This document shows, one piece after another, positions 7,897-16,100 of a stretch of DNA of 32,809 nt. The stretch covers positions 1-32,809 of the forward strand of contig MHZA01000059.1 of the NCBI GenBank assembly GCA_001828595.1. Reading direction: 5' to 3'. A model generated the notes under the pieces. It saw only the letters and a program-made list of their open reading frames with translations, searched no databases and had not been told where the DNA came from. A program made the translations under genes and the position numbers. This stretch comes from Planctomycetes bacterium RIFCSPLOWO2_12_FULL_40_19 (GTDB taxonomy: Bacteria > Planctomycetota > Brocadiia > Brocadiales > Scalinduaceae). The first letter of the stretch is position 1; every line of letters begins with the position of its first letter.

Positions 7897-8640
7897 TTGG
7901 CTTTCGCTTTCGGTTTTATTGTGATTGTGTTCACAAGCTTCGGCATTGAAAAGCTATGGTCGAAGTCTATAAACGTAAAAGCCGTCAGGCTCCTTCTTTT
8001 CCCCGGCGCCGTAATACACGAACTCAGCCATGCCTTTATATGCCTGATTACCGGTACTACCATAAAAGAGCTGAATATATTTAAACTTGAGAACGGCAGT
8101 ATACAATACGACAGGCCGAAAGTCCCATTCCTCTTTGATTTCTTTATAGCAACATCTCCTATCTTCGGCTGCGCTTTCATCCTGATACTAATCTCCATAA
8201 TCCTGGGAAATCCCATTCGCATAAGTGAATCCTTACCTAATGAAATGACATTTTCGATCAAGATAGTATTTGATTATGCAAAAAACTTCCTGGACATGAT
8301 ATGGCTAACGCTCAATGCATTCTGGAAGAGCGGTTTTCATAGTATAAGTTCTATTACATTTATAATAGCATCCATCATTTTCACTGTATCCATGGCGCCA
8401 CACAAAAGCGATATAAAGTATATAGTGCTGGGCTTTATCATCCTGGGTGCTGCTTTATTCACCCTGGAGAGGTTTGGGATATCTCTGCTGAGTTATAAAT
8501 GGTGGGATAAAGCGTTAGACGACTCGTGGAGAATACTCACTTACGTCATTTCAATATTGCTGACCATCCTCTTTATATCTTCCATAATAATTGGCATGAT
8601 AAAGGGAGTAAGACTGACTTTTGGTCATAAAAGTGGATGA
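7897..8640 (+). CDS. Membrane zinc metalloprotease, M50-like (HExxH)
   Basis: The intact frame encodes 247 residues, read here from a TTG, with at least five hydrophobic segments. A zinc-site HELSH (His41, Glu42, His45) lies within LFPGAVIHELSHAFICLITG, the arrangement of site-2-protease-like M50B family members; SMAPHKSDIKY later in the chain offers an aspartate as third ligand. It probably cuts or chaperones membrane proteins within the inner membrane; the substrate is unknown. The TTG start has no ribosome site, and 22 sense codons lie open upstream of it, so the real start is more likely the ATG at 7827 reached by a one-base shift in a T8 run. The stop overlaps the ogt start as ATGA, implying coupled translation. 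Confidence 0.72.
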   Translation: MAFAFGFIVIVFTSFGIEKLWSKSINVKAVRLLLFPGAVIHELSHAFICLITGTTIKELNIFKLENGSIQYDRPKVPFLFDFFIATSPIFGCAFILILISIILGNPIRISESLPNEMTFSIKIVFDYAKNFLDMIWLTLNAFWKSGFHSISSITFIIASIIFTVSMAPHKSDIKYIVLGFIILGAALFTLERFGISLLSYKWWDKALDDSWRILTYVISILLTILFISSIIIGMIKGVRLTFGHKSG

Positions 8641-9137
8641 CAGACATAATCCATTACTCCTGCCTGGATTCTCCATTCGGCCCTGTCTTTGCGGCAAAAA
8701 CCATTAAGGGCGTATGCCTTGTCAGCCTTTCAAAGATTTCCGAGGCCAAATTTCAATCACTTCTAAGAAAGAGGTTCCGGAAAGATGCAATCAGAGACGA
8801 CAGAAAACTAAAGAATGTCATTCATGAGCTATCCGATTACTTTAATGGCAATCGGGTAAATTTCAAATCTCTTTTGGATTTAAGTATTGGAACAGGATTC
8901 CAGAAAAAGGTTTGGATGAAGGTCAGTGAAATACCGTATGGAGAGTTGAGAAGTTATAAATGGATTGCCAATGAAATAGGCAATCCGGATGCGGTCAGGG
9001 CAGTTGGAAATGCAGTCGGGGAAAACCCCGTACCTCCGATAATACCCTGCCACCGGGTAATACGTTCAGACGGAAACCTTGGCGGATTCTCTTCCGGAAT
9101 TGCACTAAAAAAGTGGCTCTTGAAATTAGAGAAGTAA
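8637..9137 (+). CDS. ogt: Methylated-DNA--protein-cysteine methyltransferase
   Basis: A 166-residue suicide repair protein that takes the alkyl group from O6-alkylguanine or O4-alkylthymine in DNA onto its own cysteine. The active site IIPCHRVIRSDG has the acceptor Cys138; the helix-turn-helix region contains IPYGELRSYKWIANEIGNPDAVRAVGNAVGENP, with the arginine finger in the AVRAVGNA segment. The N-terminal domain (residues 1-80) is the degenerate ribonuclease-H-like part. Length and motifs are those of Ogt/MGMT without an attached AdaA regulatory domain. The ATG overlaps the previous stop by four bases (ATGA), so it is translated with the M50-like gene although no shared function is known. 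Confidence 0.95.
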   Translation: MTDIIHYSCLDSPFGPVFAAKTIKGVCLVSLSKISEAKFQSLLRKRFRKDAIRDDRKLKNVIHELSDYFNGNRVNFKSLLDLSIGTGFQKKVWMKVSEIPYGELRSYKWIANEIGNPDAVRAVGNAVGENPVPPIIPCHRVIRSDGNLGGFSSGIALKKWLLKLEK

Positions 9138-9197
9138 TACCTGCCAAACATATATCAGACAGACTGGGAAATAAAATCTGTATAAGGGTTTGAAAAC

Positions 9198-9290
9198 TGG
9201 CGGAGAGGCCGGGATTCGAACCCGGGGTCCCACTAGCAGCAGGACAATGGGTTAGCAACCCACCGCTTTAAGCCGCTCAGCCACCTCTCC
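9198..9290 (-). tRNA. tRNA-Ser (GCU anticodon)
   Basis: Read on the minus strand: acceptor stem GGAGAGG pairing with CCTCTCC, anticodon stem-loop GGGTTGCTAACCC with anticodon GCT, a long variable arm as expected for serine tRNA, and the T-arm GGGTTCGAATCCC. The discriminator is G and CCA is encoded. Confidence 0.95.
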
Positions 9291-9330
9291 AAATGATATA
9301 GTTTAAAACACTTCCATTTTTGATTTAATT

Positions 9331-9422
9331 TGGCGGAGGGAGTAGGATTCGAACCCACGGTCCCGATTCCTCAGGACTGCAGTTTTCAAGACTGCCGCCT
9401 TCGTCCACTCGGCCATCCCTCC
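9331..9422 (-). tRNA. tRNA-Ser (UGA anticodon)
   Basis: Minus strand, 40 bases upstream of the other serine tRNA. Acceptor GGAGGGA against TCCCTCC with one wobble, anticodon loop CTTGAAA with anticodon TGA, a long variable arm, T-arm GGGTTCGAATCC, discriminator G and encoded CCA. The two genes form a tandem pair that together read AGY and UCN serine codons. Confidence 0.95.
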
Positions 9423-9508
9423 TGTAATATACGCTTTTCACTATCCGGGCCACTCAAATCGAGAAGGGCCGGACAAGGACGTGCCTTAATACTTGTGCTC
9501 TATGTTAT

Positions 9509-9916
9509 TTATATGTTTTCCCACTTACAGACTTCTTCCAGAACCGTCTTAGCCACATATATTGGTGTGTTGCCCTGCATGGCCAAAGCGATGGCGTCAC
9601 TCGGCCTTGAGTCAATCTCCAAAGTGTTGCCGTTCTTACTTATGATTATTTTAGCATAAAAAGTATTATTTTTTAGATCACTTATCTCCACTCTCTCAAT
9701 GCCCCCGCTCAACTGCGTTATCACATTTGAGAGCAAGTCATGTGTAAGCGGCCTTGGCGTTGGAATATCTTTAACAGCTCTATCAATAGCCCATGCTTCA
9801 TGCAAGCCTATAACAATAGGAAAACTTCTTTGACCGCCTTTTTCTTTAAGAACAATTATCTGATGGTCGCTAGTTTCAGATATCATTATCCTTGATAATT
9901 CCATGTGAACCATCAC
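9509..9916 (-). CDS. Bifunctional nuclease (BFN / DUF151) family protein
   Basis: A 135-residue protein with the full BFN domain: a start region ELSRIMISETSDHQIIVLKEKGG, then FPIVIGLHEAWAIDRAV, RPLTHDLLSNVITQLSGGIERVEI, TFYAKIIISKNGNTLEIDSRPSDAIALAM and TPIYVAK. Plant and bacterial relatives degrade DNA and RNA or act in stress response; the bacterial role is poorly known. This copy is short, with no C-terminal UVR domain as found in some relatives. A GTG at 9916 and an ATG at 9913 are both possible; GAGGG lies seven bases before the GTG. It is monocistronic on the minus strand, with divergent uppP about 290 bases away. Confidence 0.9.
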   Translation of the reverse strand: MMVHMELSRIMISETSDHQIIVLKEKGGQRSFPIVIGLHEAWAIDRAVKDIPTPRPLTHDLLSNVITQLSGGIERVEISDLKNNTFYAKIIISKNGNTLEIDSRPSDAIALAMQGNTPIYVAKTVLEEVCKWENI

Positions 9917-10122
9917 GGCATTTCCCTCTCAATTTATCCGTAATACTACAAAAATTCTAACATACAAGGTATCATTGTCAACATTATTTTGAATACGCAA
10001 AAGTAAACCACACTAAAAACTGGAAATGTATCAGCCCCCATTCCACGTGTGTTTTTTACCTCACGCATAAGGCAGATTTTCTTCCTATCGAGGCATAAAT
10101 CAAGGCATCAAGGCAAAATTTA

Positions 10123-10151
10123 TTGACACTAAATATAGCGATTGATATACT
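10123..10151 (+). promoter_or_regulatory. Sigma70-like promoter for uppP
   Basis: Perfect TTGACA (10123-10128), 17-base spacer and TATACT (10146-10151, five of six). The predicted start near 10158 gives a leader of about 50 bases to the uppP ATG. Confidence 0.62.
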
Positions 10152-10206
10152 TTAGCATCCTTATTACCTGCCACAAATTGGTCAATATTAGTAATATCCC
10201 AAGTAA

Positions 10207-11028
10207 ATGTTAATAAAATCAATAATACTGGGCGCAATACAGGGCTTAACAGAATTTCTGCCGATCAGCAGTTCCGGTCATATTGTAATCTTCAAAAGTT
10301 TTCTAAATATAGAAACCCAGGGCGTTATTTGGGAAATATCATTACACTTCAGTACGCTTTTGGCTATCATTGGAGTTTTCCACAAGGATATATTTATGAT
10401 TTTAAAAAGTGTTTACCCGTCTTTTAAAAAGTTAATCTCTGGTGAAAGCATTACTAATATCTTTAAAAACGACATTCATACCCGCCTCTTTTTTCTTATA
10501 ATAATCGGCACAATACCTACAGTCATCATAGCATTTTCCTTTAGAAGCACATTCGAGAGCCTTTTCAATAAGCCGGTGGCAGTGGGATATATGCTGCTCG
10601 TAACCGGTACCGTACTCTGGTTTACCAAATATAGTTTAAGGGCAGATGGTAATAAAAATAATTTAGGTATTCTTGATGCCTTGATAGTCGGCGCCGTACA
10701 GGGACTTGCAATTACCCCCGGAATATCACGTTCAGGCACAACAATCGCCGCCGCCACTTTCAGGGGAGTTGATAGAGAAACCGCCGCCAGATTTTCCTTT
10801 CTACTGGTGATACCCGCGATTCTCGGGGCAATGGCAATGACGGCGAAAGACACTATTACGCTCAAAAATGGAGAAATTTCTTTTCTCATAATCGGGAGTG
10901 TCGTAGCCGCAATAACCGGTTACATCTCCCTGCGCATATTGATAAAAATCGTTACCAACGGGAAACTACATCTTTTCTCTTATTACTGCTGGCCTGTCGG
11001 GTTGCTTGCAATCCTTTTTCTCCTATGA
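10207..11028 (+). CDS. uppP: Undecaprenyl-diphosphatase UppP (BacA)
   Basis: A 273-residue polytopic membrane enzyme that removes one phosphate from undecaprenyl diphosphate to recycle the lipid carrier for peptidoglycan and other glycans; loss raises bacitracin sensitivity. Both signature regions are present: GAIQGLTEFLPISSSGH at the N-terminus, with the conserved glutamate and serine run, and VQGLAITPGISRSGTTI in the middle, with PGISRSG. About eight membrane helices are visible, the last ending in YYCWPVGLLAILFLL. No strong ribosome site precedes the ATG, but a good promoter lies upstream. Its stop overlaps the start of a truncated CPBP-protease frame as ATGA, so the two were once, or still are, co-translated. 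Confidence 0.96.
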   Translation: MLIKSIILGAIQGLTEFLPISSSGHIVIFKSFLNIETQGVIWEISLHFSTLLAIIGVFHKDIFMILKSVYPSFKKLISGESITNIFKNDIHTRLFFLIIIGTIPTVIIAFSFRSTFESLFNKPVAVGYMLLVTGTVLWFTKYSLRADGNKNNLGILDALIVGAVQGLAITPGISRSGTTIAAATFRGVDRETAARFSFLLVIPAILGAMAMTAKDTITLKNGEISFLIIGSVVAAITGYISLRILIKIVTNGKLHLFSYYCWPVGLLAILFLL

Positions 11029-11156
11029 ATGATTATCTGACTCGTTCAAGAAATCTGCCGAAAAGCTTTCTTTTCATTCTGCCCATTTTAGTCTTTTATG
11101 AGATTGGCATAATCTTATACGGTTCAGAAACACAAAACACTGCGGACGGCTGCTAA
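11025..11156 (+). pseudogene. Truncated CPBP-family intramembrane protease (N-terminal remnant)
   Basis: A 43-codon frame starts at an ATG overlapping the uppP stop (ATGA). Its product, beginning MNDYLTRSRNLPKSF and continuing LFILPILVFYEIGIILYG then SETQNTADGC, resembles the N-terminus of CPBP (Abi/CAAX-protease-like) membrane proteins: a short basic leader, SRxLPxSxLFxLPxLxxYE and the (R/Q)NTAD segment just after the first helix. The frame then stops, with no EExxxR or other catalytic motifs following. A palindromic repeat element begins about 55 bases later, so deletion or insertion has probably removed the rest. It could instead be a functional small membrane peptide, but that is less likely. 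Confidence 0.55.
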
Positions 11157-11210
11157 ATCGCTCAAATTAGGTAGAAATTTATGTTAAAATTTGTAATAAT
11201 ATTCAGAAAT

Positions 11211-11267
11211 GTAGGGTGTATTGTCATGCCTAAGGCAGATTCGCCGTGGCGAACAATACGCCCCTAC
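11211..11267. repeat. Hairpin repeat with GTAGGG ends
   Basis: The ends form an imperfect inverted repeat (GTAGGGTGTATTGT against ACAATACGCCCCTAC) and the centre is a second palindrome, TCGCC-GT-GGCGA. A 23-base stretch (11233-11255) recurs exactly at 31060-31082, so this is one copy of a mobile-like dispersed hairpin and not just the uppP terminator, although it may serve as one. Confidence 0.72.
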
Positions 11268-11311
11268 GGAAACAAATTTAACAGGCAATGGCAAAATGGG
11301 GTATCATTTAA

Positions 11312-11938
11312 ATGGAAAACATAATAGTAGGCATTACGGGAGCTAGTGGCGTAGTTTATGGGCAACGGCTTTTGCAGGCTTTAAGCGATAAACCATATTC
11401 TGTTCACTTAATTGTATCAGAAGCCGCTGTAAAAGTGATAGAAAGTGAATTAAATCTCTCCTTAAACCTGAATGACTTCGACATCAGCAAATTTATAGAT
11501 AGAAAAGACCACTGTGTAACATATCACCACATAACAGATATTGCCGCATCCATCTCAAGCGGTAAATTAAAAACCAGGGCAATGATTATAGCGCCATGCA
11601 GTATGAACACCCTCTGTGCAATAGCAAATGGGATTGCATCAAATCTTATTCAGCGCGCCGCCAGTGTAACTTTGAAAGAGGGAAGAAAATTGATCGTAGT
11701 ACCCCGTGAAACCCCATTAACGCCAATTCATCTGGAAGGTATGTTGAAATTGTCAAAGGCACAAGCTTGTATTCTACCTGCTATGCCAGGATACTACCTC
11801 AATCCGACAACTATAGATGACCAGATAGACTTCATAGTAGGAAAGATTCTCGGCCATATTGGCATAGAATATCTGCCGTATACGAAAAAAGGCTATGGCG
11901 AATGGGATTACCTGAGTTCAGAATTGATGATTACATAA
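11312..11938 (+). CDS. ubiX: Flavin prenyltransferase UbiX
   Basis: UbiX joins dimethylallyl phosphate to FMN to make the prenylated flavin used by UbiD-type decarboxylases. The 208-residue protein shows the family landmarks: VGITGASGVVYGQRLLQAL at the N-terminus for FMN binding, IIAPCSMNTLCAIANGIASNLIQRAA in the middle, PRETPLTPIHLEGMLKLSKAQA and the proline-glycine AMPGYYLNPTTIDD loop. Length is typical (about 190-210). No ubiD partner is in this window; the next gene, 42 bases on, is sppA. It probably starts the plus-strand run ubiX - sppA - hybrid kinase - cobT - cinA, where gaps are 42, 74, about 5 and 33 bases. Confidence 0.96.
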   Translation: MENIIVGITGASGVVYGQRLLQALSDKPYSVHLIVSEAAVKVIESELNLSLNLNDFDISKFIDRKDHCVTYHHITDIAASISSGKLKTRAMIIAPCSMNTLCAIANGIASNLIQRAASVTLKEGRKLIVVPRETPLTPIHLEGMLKLSKAQACILPAMPGYYLNPTTIDDQIDFIVGKILGHIGIEYLPYTKKGYGEWDYLSSELMIT

Positions 11939-11980
11939 GCCGGCAATATGTAGATAATTACCATAAAATTTAAATTCATT

Positions 11981-13045
11981 ATGGATGACAATAATAAAAA
12001 AAGCAGGGTAGGTTTCTGGATTGCAACTTCACTGGCAATATTCTTTTTTCTTTGTTGTGTAGTGTTATTATCTTCGCTGATGGGGCTTCTCATAATAAAG
12101 AGCGCTCTTTCACCACATGAGAAAGAAGGAAAAATAGAAAAACTAGCTGAAACCGTAATAGAAGGAACAGGCGCCGACAAAATACTTATAATCCCCATAA
12201 ATGGCATTATTACAGCGCAATCATCCAGAAAACTTTTCCAGGAAACGCCAAGTATCGTTGACAGCGTGAAACAGCAACTTGAGCAGGCGCGTGATGATAA
12301 TGGTGTAAAAGCTGTGATATTGGAAATCAACAGCCCTGGCGGCGGAATAACAGCAAGTGATATAATTTATAAAGAAATCCTGGAATTCAAAGAAAAGACA
12401 AATAAAAGAATAATAGTCAGTATGCAGGACGTTGCGGCATCAGGCGCTTATTATATTTCGGCTGCCGCTGACAAAATCATCTCTCATCCAACGACAGTTA
12501 CCGGAAGTATAGGTGTAATCATGCCTCTTATTAATATAGCTAATCTGGTAGAAAAATATGGTATTGAAGATACTTCTATAAAATCAGGAAATATGAAGAG
12601 TATAGGCTCGCCGCTAAAGAAGATGTCAGACGAGGAGAAAAAGGTTTTACATGACATAGTTTACGAAATGTATACAAGATTTTTGAATGTTATTGCAGAT
12701 GGCAGAAACATGAAAATAGAAGATGTCAGGAAATTGGCTGATGGTAGAATCTATACCGGAAAACAGGCACTGGAAAATGGTCTGGTGGATCAACTGGGTT
12801 ATATAGATGATGCGATCACTTTAGCCAGGGAGATAGCAGGTTTAAAGGATGCAAAAATTATAAAATACAAAAGAACTCTTAATCTGGCGGAAATCTTTGC
12901 AGGCTCAATGGATAATTTATTTGGTAATCGTACAGTCACGATTGGCATACATGCCTCAGTAACAGATGATGATTCCCCAAGATTTATGTATTTATGGACA
13001 GGATACCAGCAAAATTATCTCTTCAAATGGCCCGCATTTAATTGA
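11981..13045 (+). CDS. sppA: Signal peptide peptidase SppA (family S49)
   Basis: A 354-residue inner-membrane serine protease that degrades cleaved signal peptides. One N-terminal membrane anchor (residues 11-38) is followed by a single S49 domain, as in the short Bacillus/archaeal type and not the doubled E. coli protein. The nucleophile is Ser154 in DVAASGAYYISAAAD and the general base is Lys205 in SGNMKSIGSP; the spacing of about 51 residues is as expected. INSPGGGI and TTVTGSIGVIM are the usual substrate-groove segments, and DGRIYTGKQALENGLVDQLG closes the domain. The region after residue 300 is a short, variable tail. It lies 42 bases after ubiX. Confidence 0.95.
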   Translation: MDDNNKKSRVGFWIATSLAIFFFLCCVVLLSSLMGLLIIKSALSPHEKEGKIEKLAETVIEGTGADKILIIPINGIITAQSSRKLFQETPSIVDSVKQQLEQARDDNGVKAVILEINSPGGGITASDIIYKEILEFKEKTNKRIIVSMQDVAASGAYYISAAADKIISHPTTVTGSIGVIMPLINIANLVEKYGIEDTSIKSGNMKSIGSPLKKMSDEEKKVLHDIVYEMYTRFLNVIADGRNMKIEDVRKLADGRIYTGKQALENGLVDQLGYIDDAITLAREIAGLKDAKIIKYKRTLNLAEIFAGSMDNLFGNRTVTIGIHASVTDDDSPRFMYLWTGYQQNYLFKWPAFN

Positions 13046-13119
13046 AAATCCACAAATCATAATTTCCAAATATCCACAATAAATAGTTGTTAAAGACCTG
13101 ACCGATAAAATTATTTAAA

Positions 13120-16100
13120 ATGAAGACAGAAGGCTTACAAACAAAACAGAAAGATCGTAAACGATCTTCAGGACTAGGACTGGTGAAACAGTTGATAATA
13201 CTGGCATTAATCCCTGCCCTGATAGTGGGTGGATTCATGTCAATTCTTCTGTTTCATGAACTGGATTCGAAGAAACAGGCTGATCAGATCAGGAGCATTG
13301 CTGACTATATGGTGGCAGCCAACCAGGTTGTTCACCAATTGCAAAAAGAGCATGGTGCATCAGCCGGATACATCGCTAGTAATGGAAATAGTATGACCGA
13401 CATAATGGAGAAACAAAGGCATCTTACAGACAAATATTATACTGTTTTGGAAAAGAACATAAAATCATTGGATATGGGAAAATTAGGCTACAAGTTTGCC
13501 AGGCGACTCAATACTTCCTCAAGAAATCTTTGGAAACTGCCTTCTATCAGGGAAAAGGTTAAATTATTGTCAATTGAGAAGAAAGAAGCTAATGAACTCT
13601 ACTTCGAAATGATAAGAGATATCATAGGAACATTTCAGGAAGCAAGTATAATTGTTAAGAATTCTAAACTTTCATTCCCATTTACTGCCTTCGTCAATTT
13701 CATCATGGCCAAAGAAATGGTTGCTGCAGAAAGAGCAATAATGATGGGTTTTGCAGCCGAAGATAAACCCGTCACCCAAATAGATATGCACAGATGGATG
13801 CAGGTATCAAAAGGACAGGATGCATTACTCGCAGCGTTTAAGTACCAAATGACCGAGGACATACTGAAAGAGTTTCGCACAAAATCAAGCGAAGCCAACA
13901 TTAAGGATATAATAGATATACGTATGCAAATCAGTAAAAACCTTGATAAAGGAAAGTTCGGGCTGAAACCGGAGTATGTATTTGCCGCCACAACAAGACG
14001 AATAGACGACCTGAAAAAGGTTGAAGATGCCCAACTCCAGGAGATTCTTAAGAATGCAACTAAATTATCCGCCGAGAAAATGGTTTCTGTCATCACTTAC
14101 ACCGGGATGACTGGCGGGTCAACAGTGGCAATGTTTATATTGTGTTTCCTTATTACGCAAAGCATAACTGGACCGATCTCCATGCTGTCAAAAGCAGCTA
14201 AACGTGTCGCAGAAGGGCAACTAGATCATAATATTGAAATAAAATCCAAAGGTGAAATAGGTGAATTAGCAGATAGCTTTAATGACATGCTTTCCAACTT
14301 GCGTTTGACTACGGAAAAAAACAATGCCCATAACTGGCTCAAATCCGGCCAAATGGAATTGAATGTGAGAATGCGCGGTGAACAGGATATTAAAACATTG
14401 GGTAAAAACATCATTGGCTACCTTGCCGAATACCTGAACACACAAGTCGGAATACTATATATGTCCGGTAAAAATAACCTTCTTAAACCTATAGGCAGTT
14501 ATGCATACGCACAGCGGGAAAACACATCGGGTGGATTCATGCCAGGTGAGGGTCTGGTAGGTCAGGCCGCAATGGACAAAAAACATATCCTTATTACAAA
14601 TTGTCCGGATAATTATATCAATATTAATTCCGGGCTGGGAGACGCCGCCCCGAAAAACATCCTGATATTCCCGTTAATATTGAATAACGCAGTAAAAGGT
14701 GTTGTCGAACTTGGATCCTTCCACGAGTTTTATGATACTCATCTAACTTTCCTGGAACAGGTTGCGGAGAGCATTGCTGTCGCCATGAATACTGTAGAAT
14801 CCAGAGAACAAACTGAAGAACTTCTTGAACAAACAAAGCAACAGGCAGAAGAACTCCAGGCACGTGAAGAGGAGCTTCGTCACAGTAATGAAGAGCTTGA
14901 AGAAAATGCCAGGGCCTTAAGAGAATCCGAATCAAGATTGCAGGCACAGCAAGAAGAACTTCGCCAGACCAACGAGGAACTTGAGGAGCAAAAAGAAGAT
15001 GTAGAAAGAAAGAATAAGGAATTGGAATATGCCAGAAAGATTATTGAAGAAAGGGCGCAAGACTTAGAATTAGGCAGCAAATATAAATCTGAATTTCTGG
15101 CCAATATGTCTCATGAGCTCAGAACGCCCTTAAACAGCATACTCCTTTTATCTAAACTTCTTGCAGATAACAAGGACGGTAGTATGTCAGAAGATCAGGT
15201 GGAATCGGTTCAATCAATTTATTCTTCCGGCAACGATTTGCTGGAACTCATTAACGATGTGCTGGATCTCTCCAAAGTAGAGGCTGGAAAGATGGAACTC
15301 CAATTAGATAATATGTATTTACGAGACTTTTGCAACGGTATGAAGCGAATTTTTCAGCCAATTGCCAATGAATCGAATATCAGCTTGAATGTAGATATCG
15401 CAGAAGGATTACCCGAATACATACTTACAGACGAACAAAGGGTTGAGCAGATTGTAAAAAACTTCCTTTCCAATGCATTTAAATTTACGTCCAAAGGAAG
15501 CGTCTCTTTATACATAGGCCGTCCAAACAAATCATCAGACAATGTAACCGATTTGTCAGAAAGTGAATTAGACTCTGCCAGGACTATTTCAATTTCCATT
15601 ATTGACACGGGGATAGGGATTCCTGAGGAAAAGCAGAAATTAATATTTGATGCCTTTAAACAGGCAGACGGTACTACAAGCAGGAAATATGGGGGAACCG
15701 GACTTGGACTCTCCATTTCAAAAGAACTTGCAAAATTACTTAAGGGTAAAATTCACATGAAAAGTACGCATGGCAAAGGAAGCGCCTTTACACTCTATCT
15801 CCCTGAAACATTAGAATTAGAACCGGAAACCAAAACAAAAGAACCGTTTTCGGCGACATCACCTTTTAAACCAGAGGCAGAAACGGTCTTCAGTAAACAA
15901 TCGGAAATACAGACCAGCCGAAAAGAGATAGAGACAGACATCAAAGACGATAGAAAAACAATTTCAGCCGAGGACCAATCTATCCTTATTATAGAGGATG
16001 ATCCTAAGTTCCTGAAAATCCTCAGGGATTTAACACGTGAACATGGCTTTAAATGTCTGGTAGCAGGAGATGGGAAAACAGGTCTTCAATTTGCGGATTA

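Noticed and set aside
9330-9659. Plus-strand frame of 109 codons
   Set aside because: It lies over the tRNA-Ser gene and antisense to the BFN nuclease, so it is a shadow.
14776-15100. Glu/Gln/Leu-rich repetitive stretch in the hybrid kinase
   Set aside because: It is the ordinary coiled-coil linker between GAF and HisKA, not a tandem-repeat system of its own.
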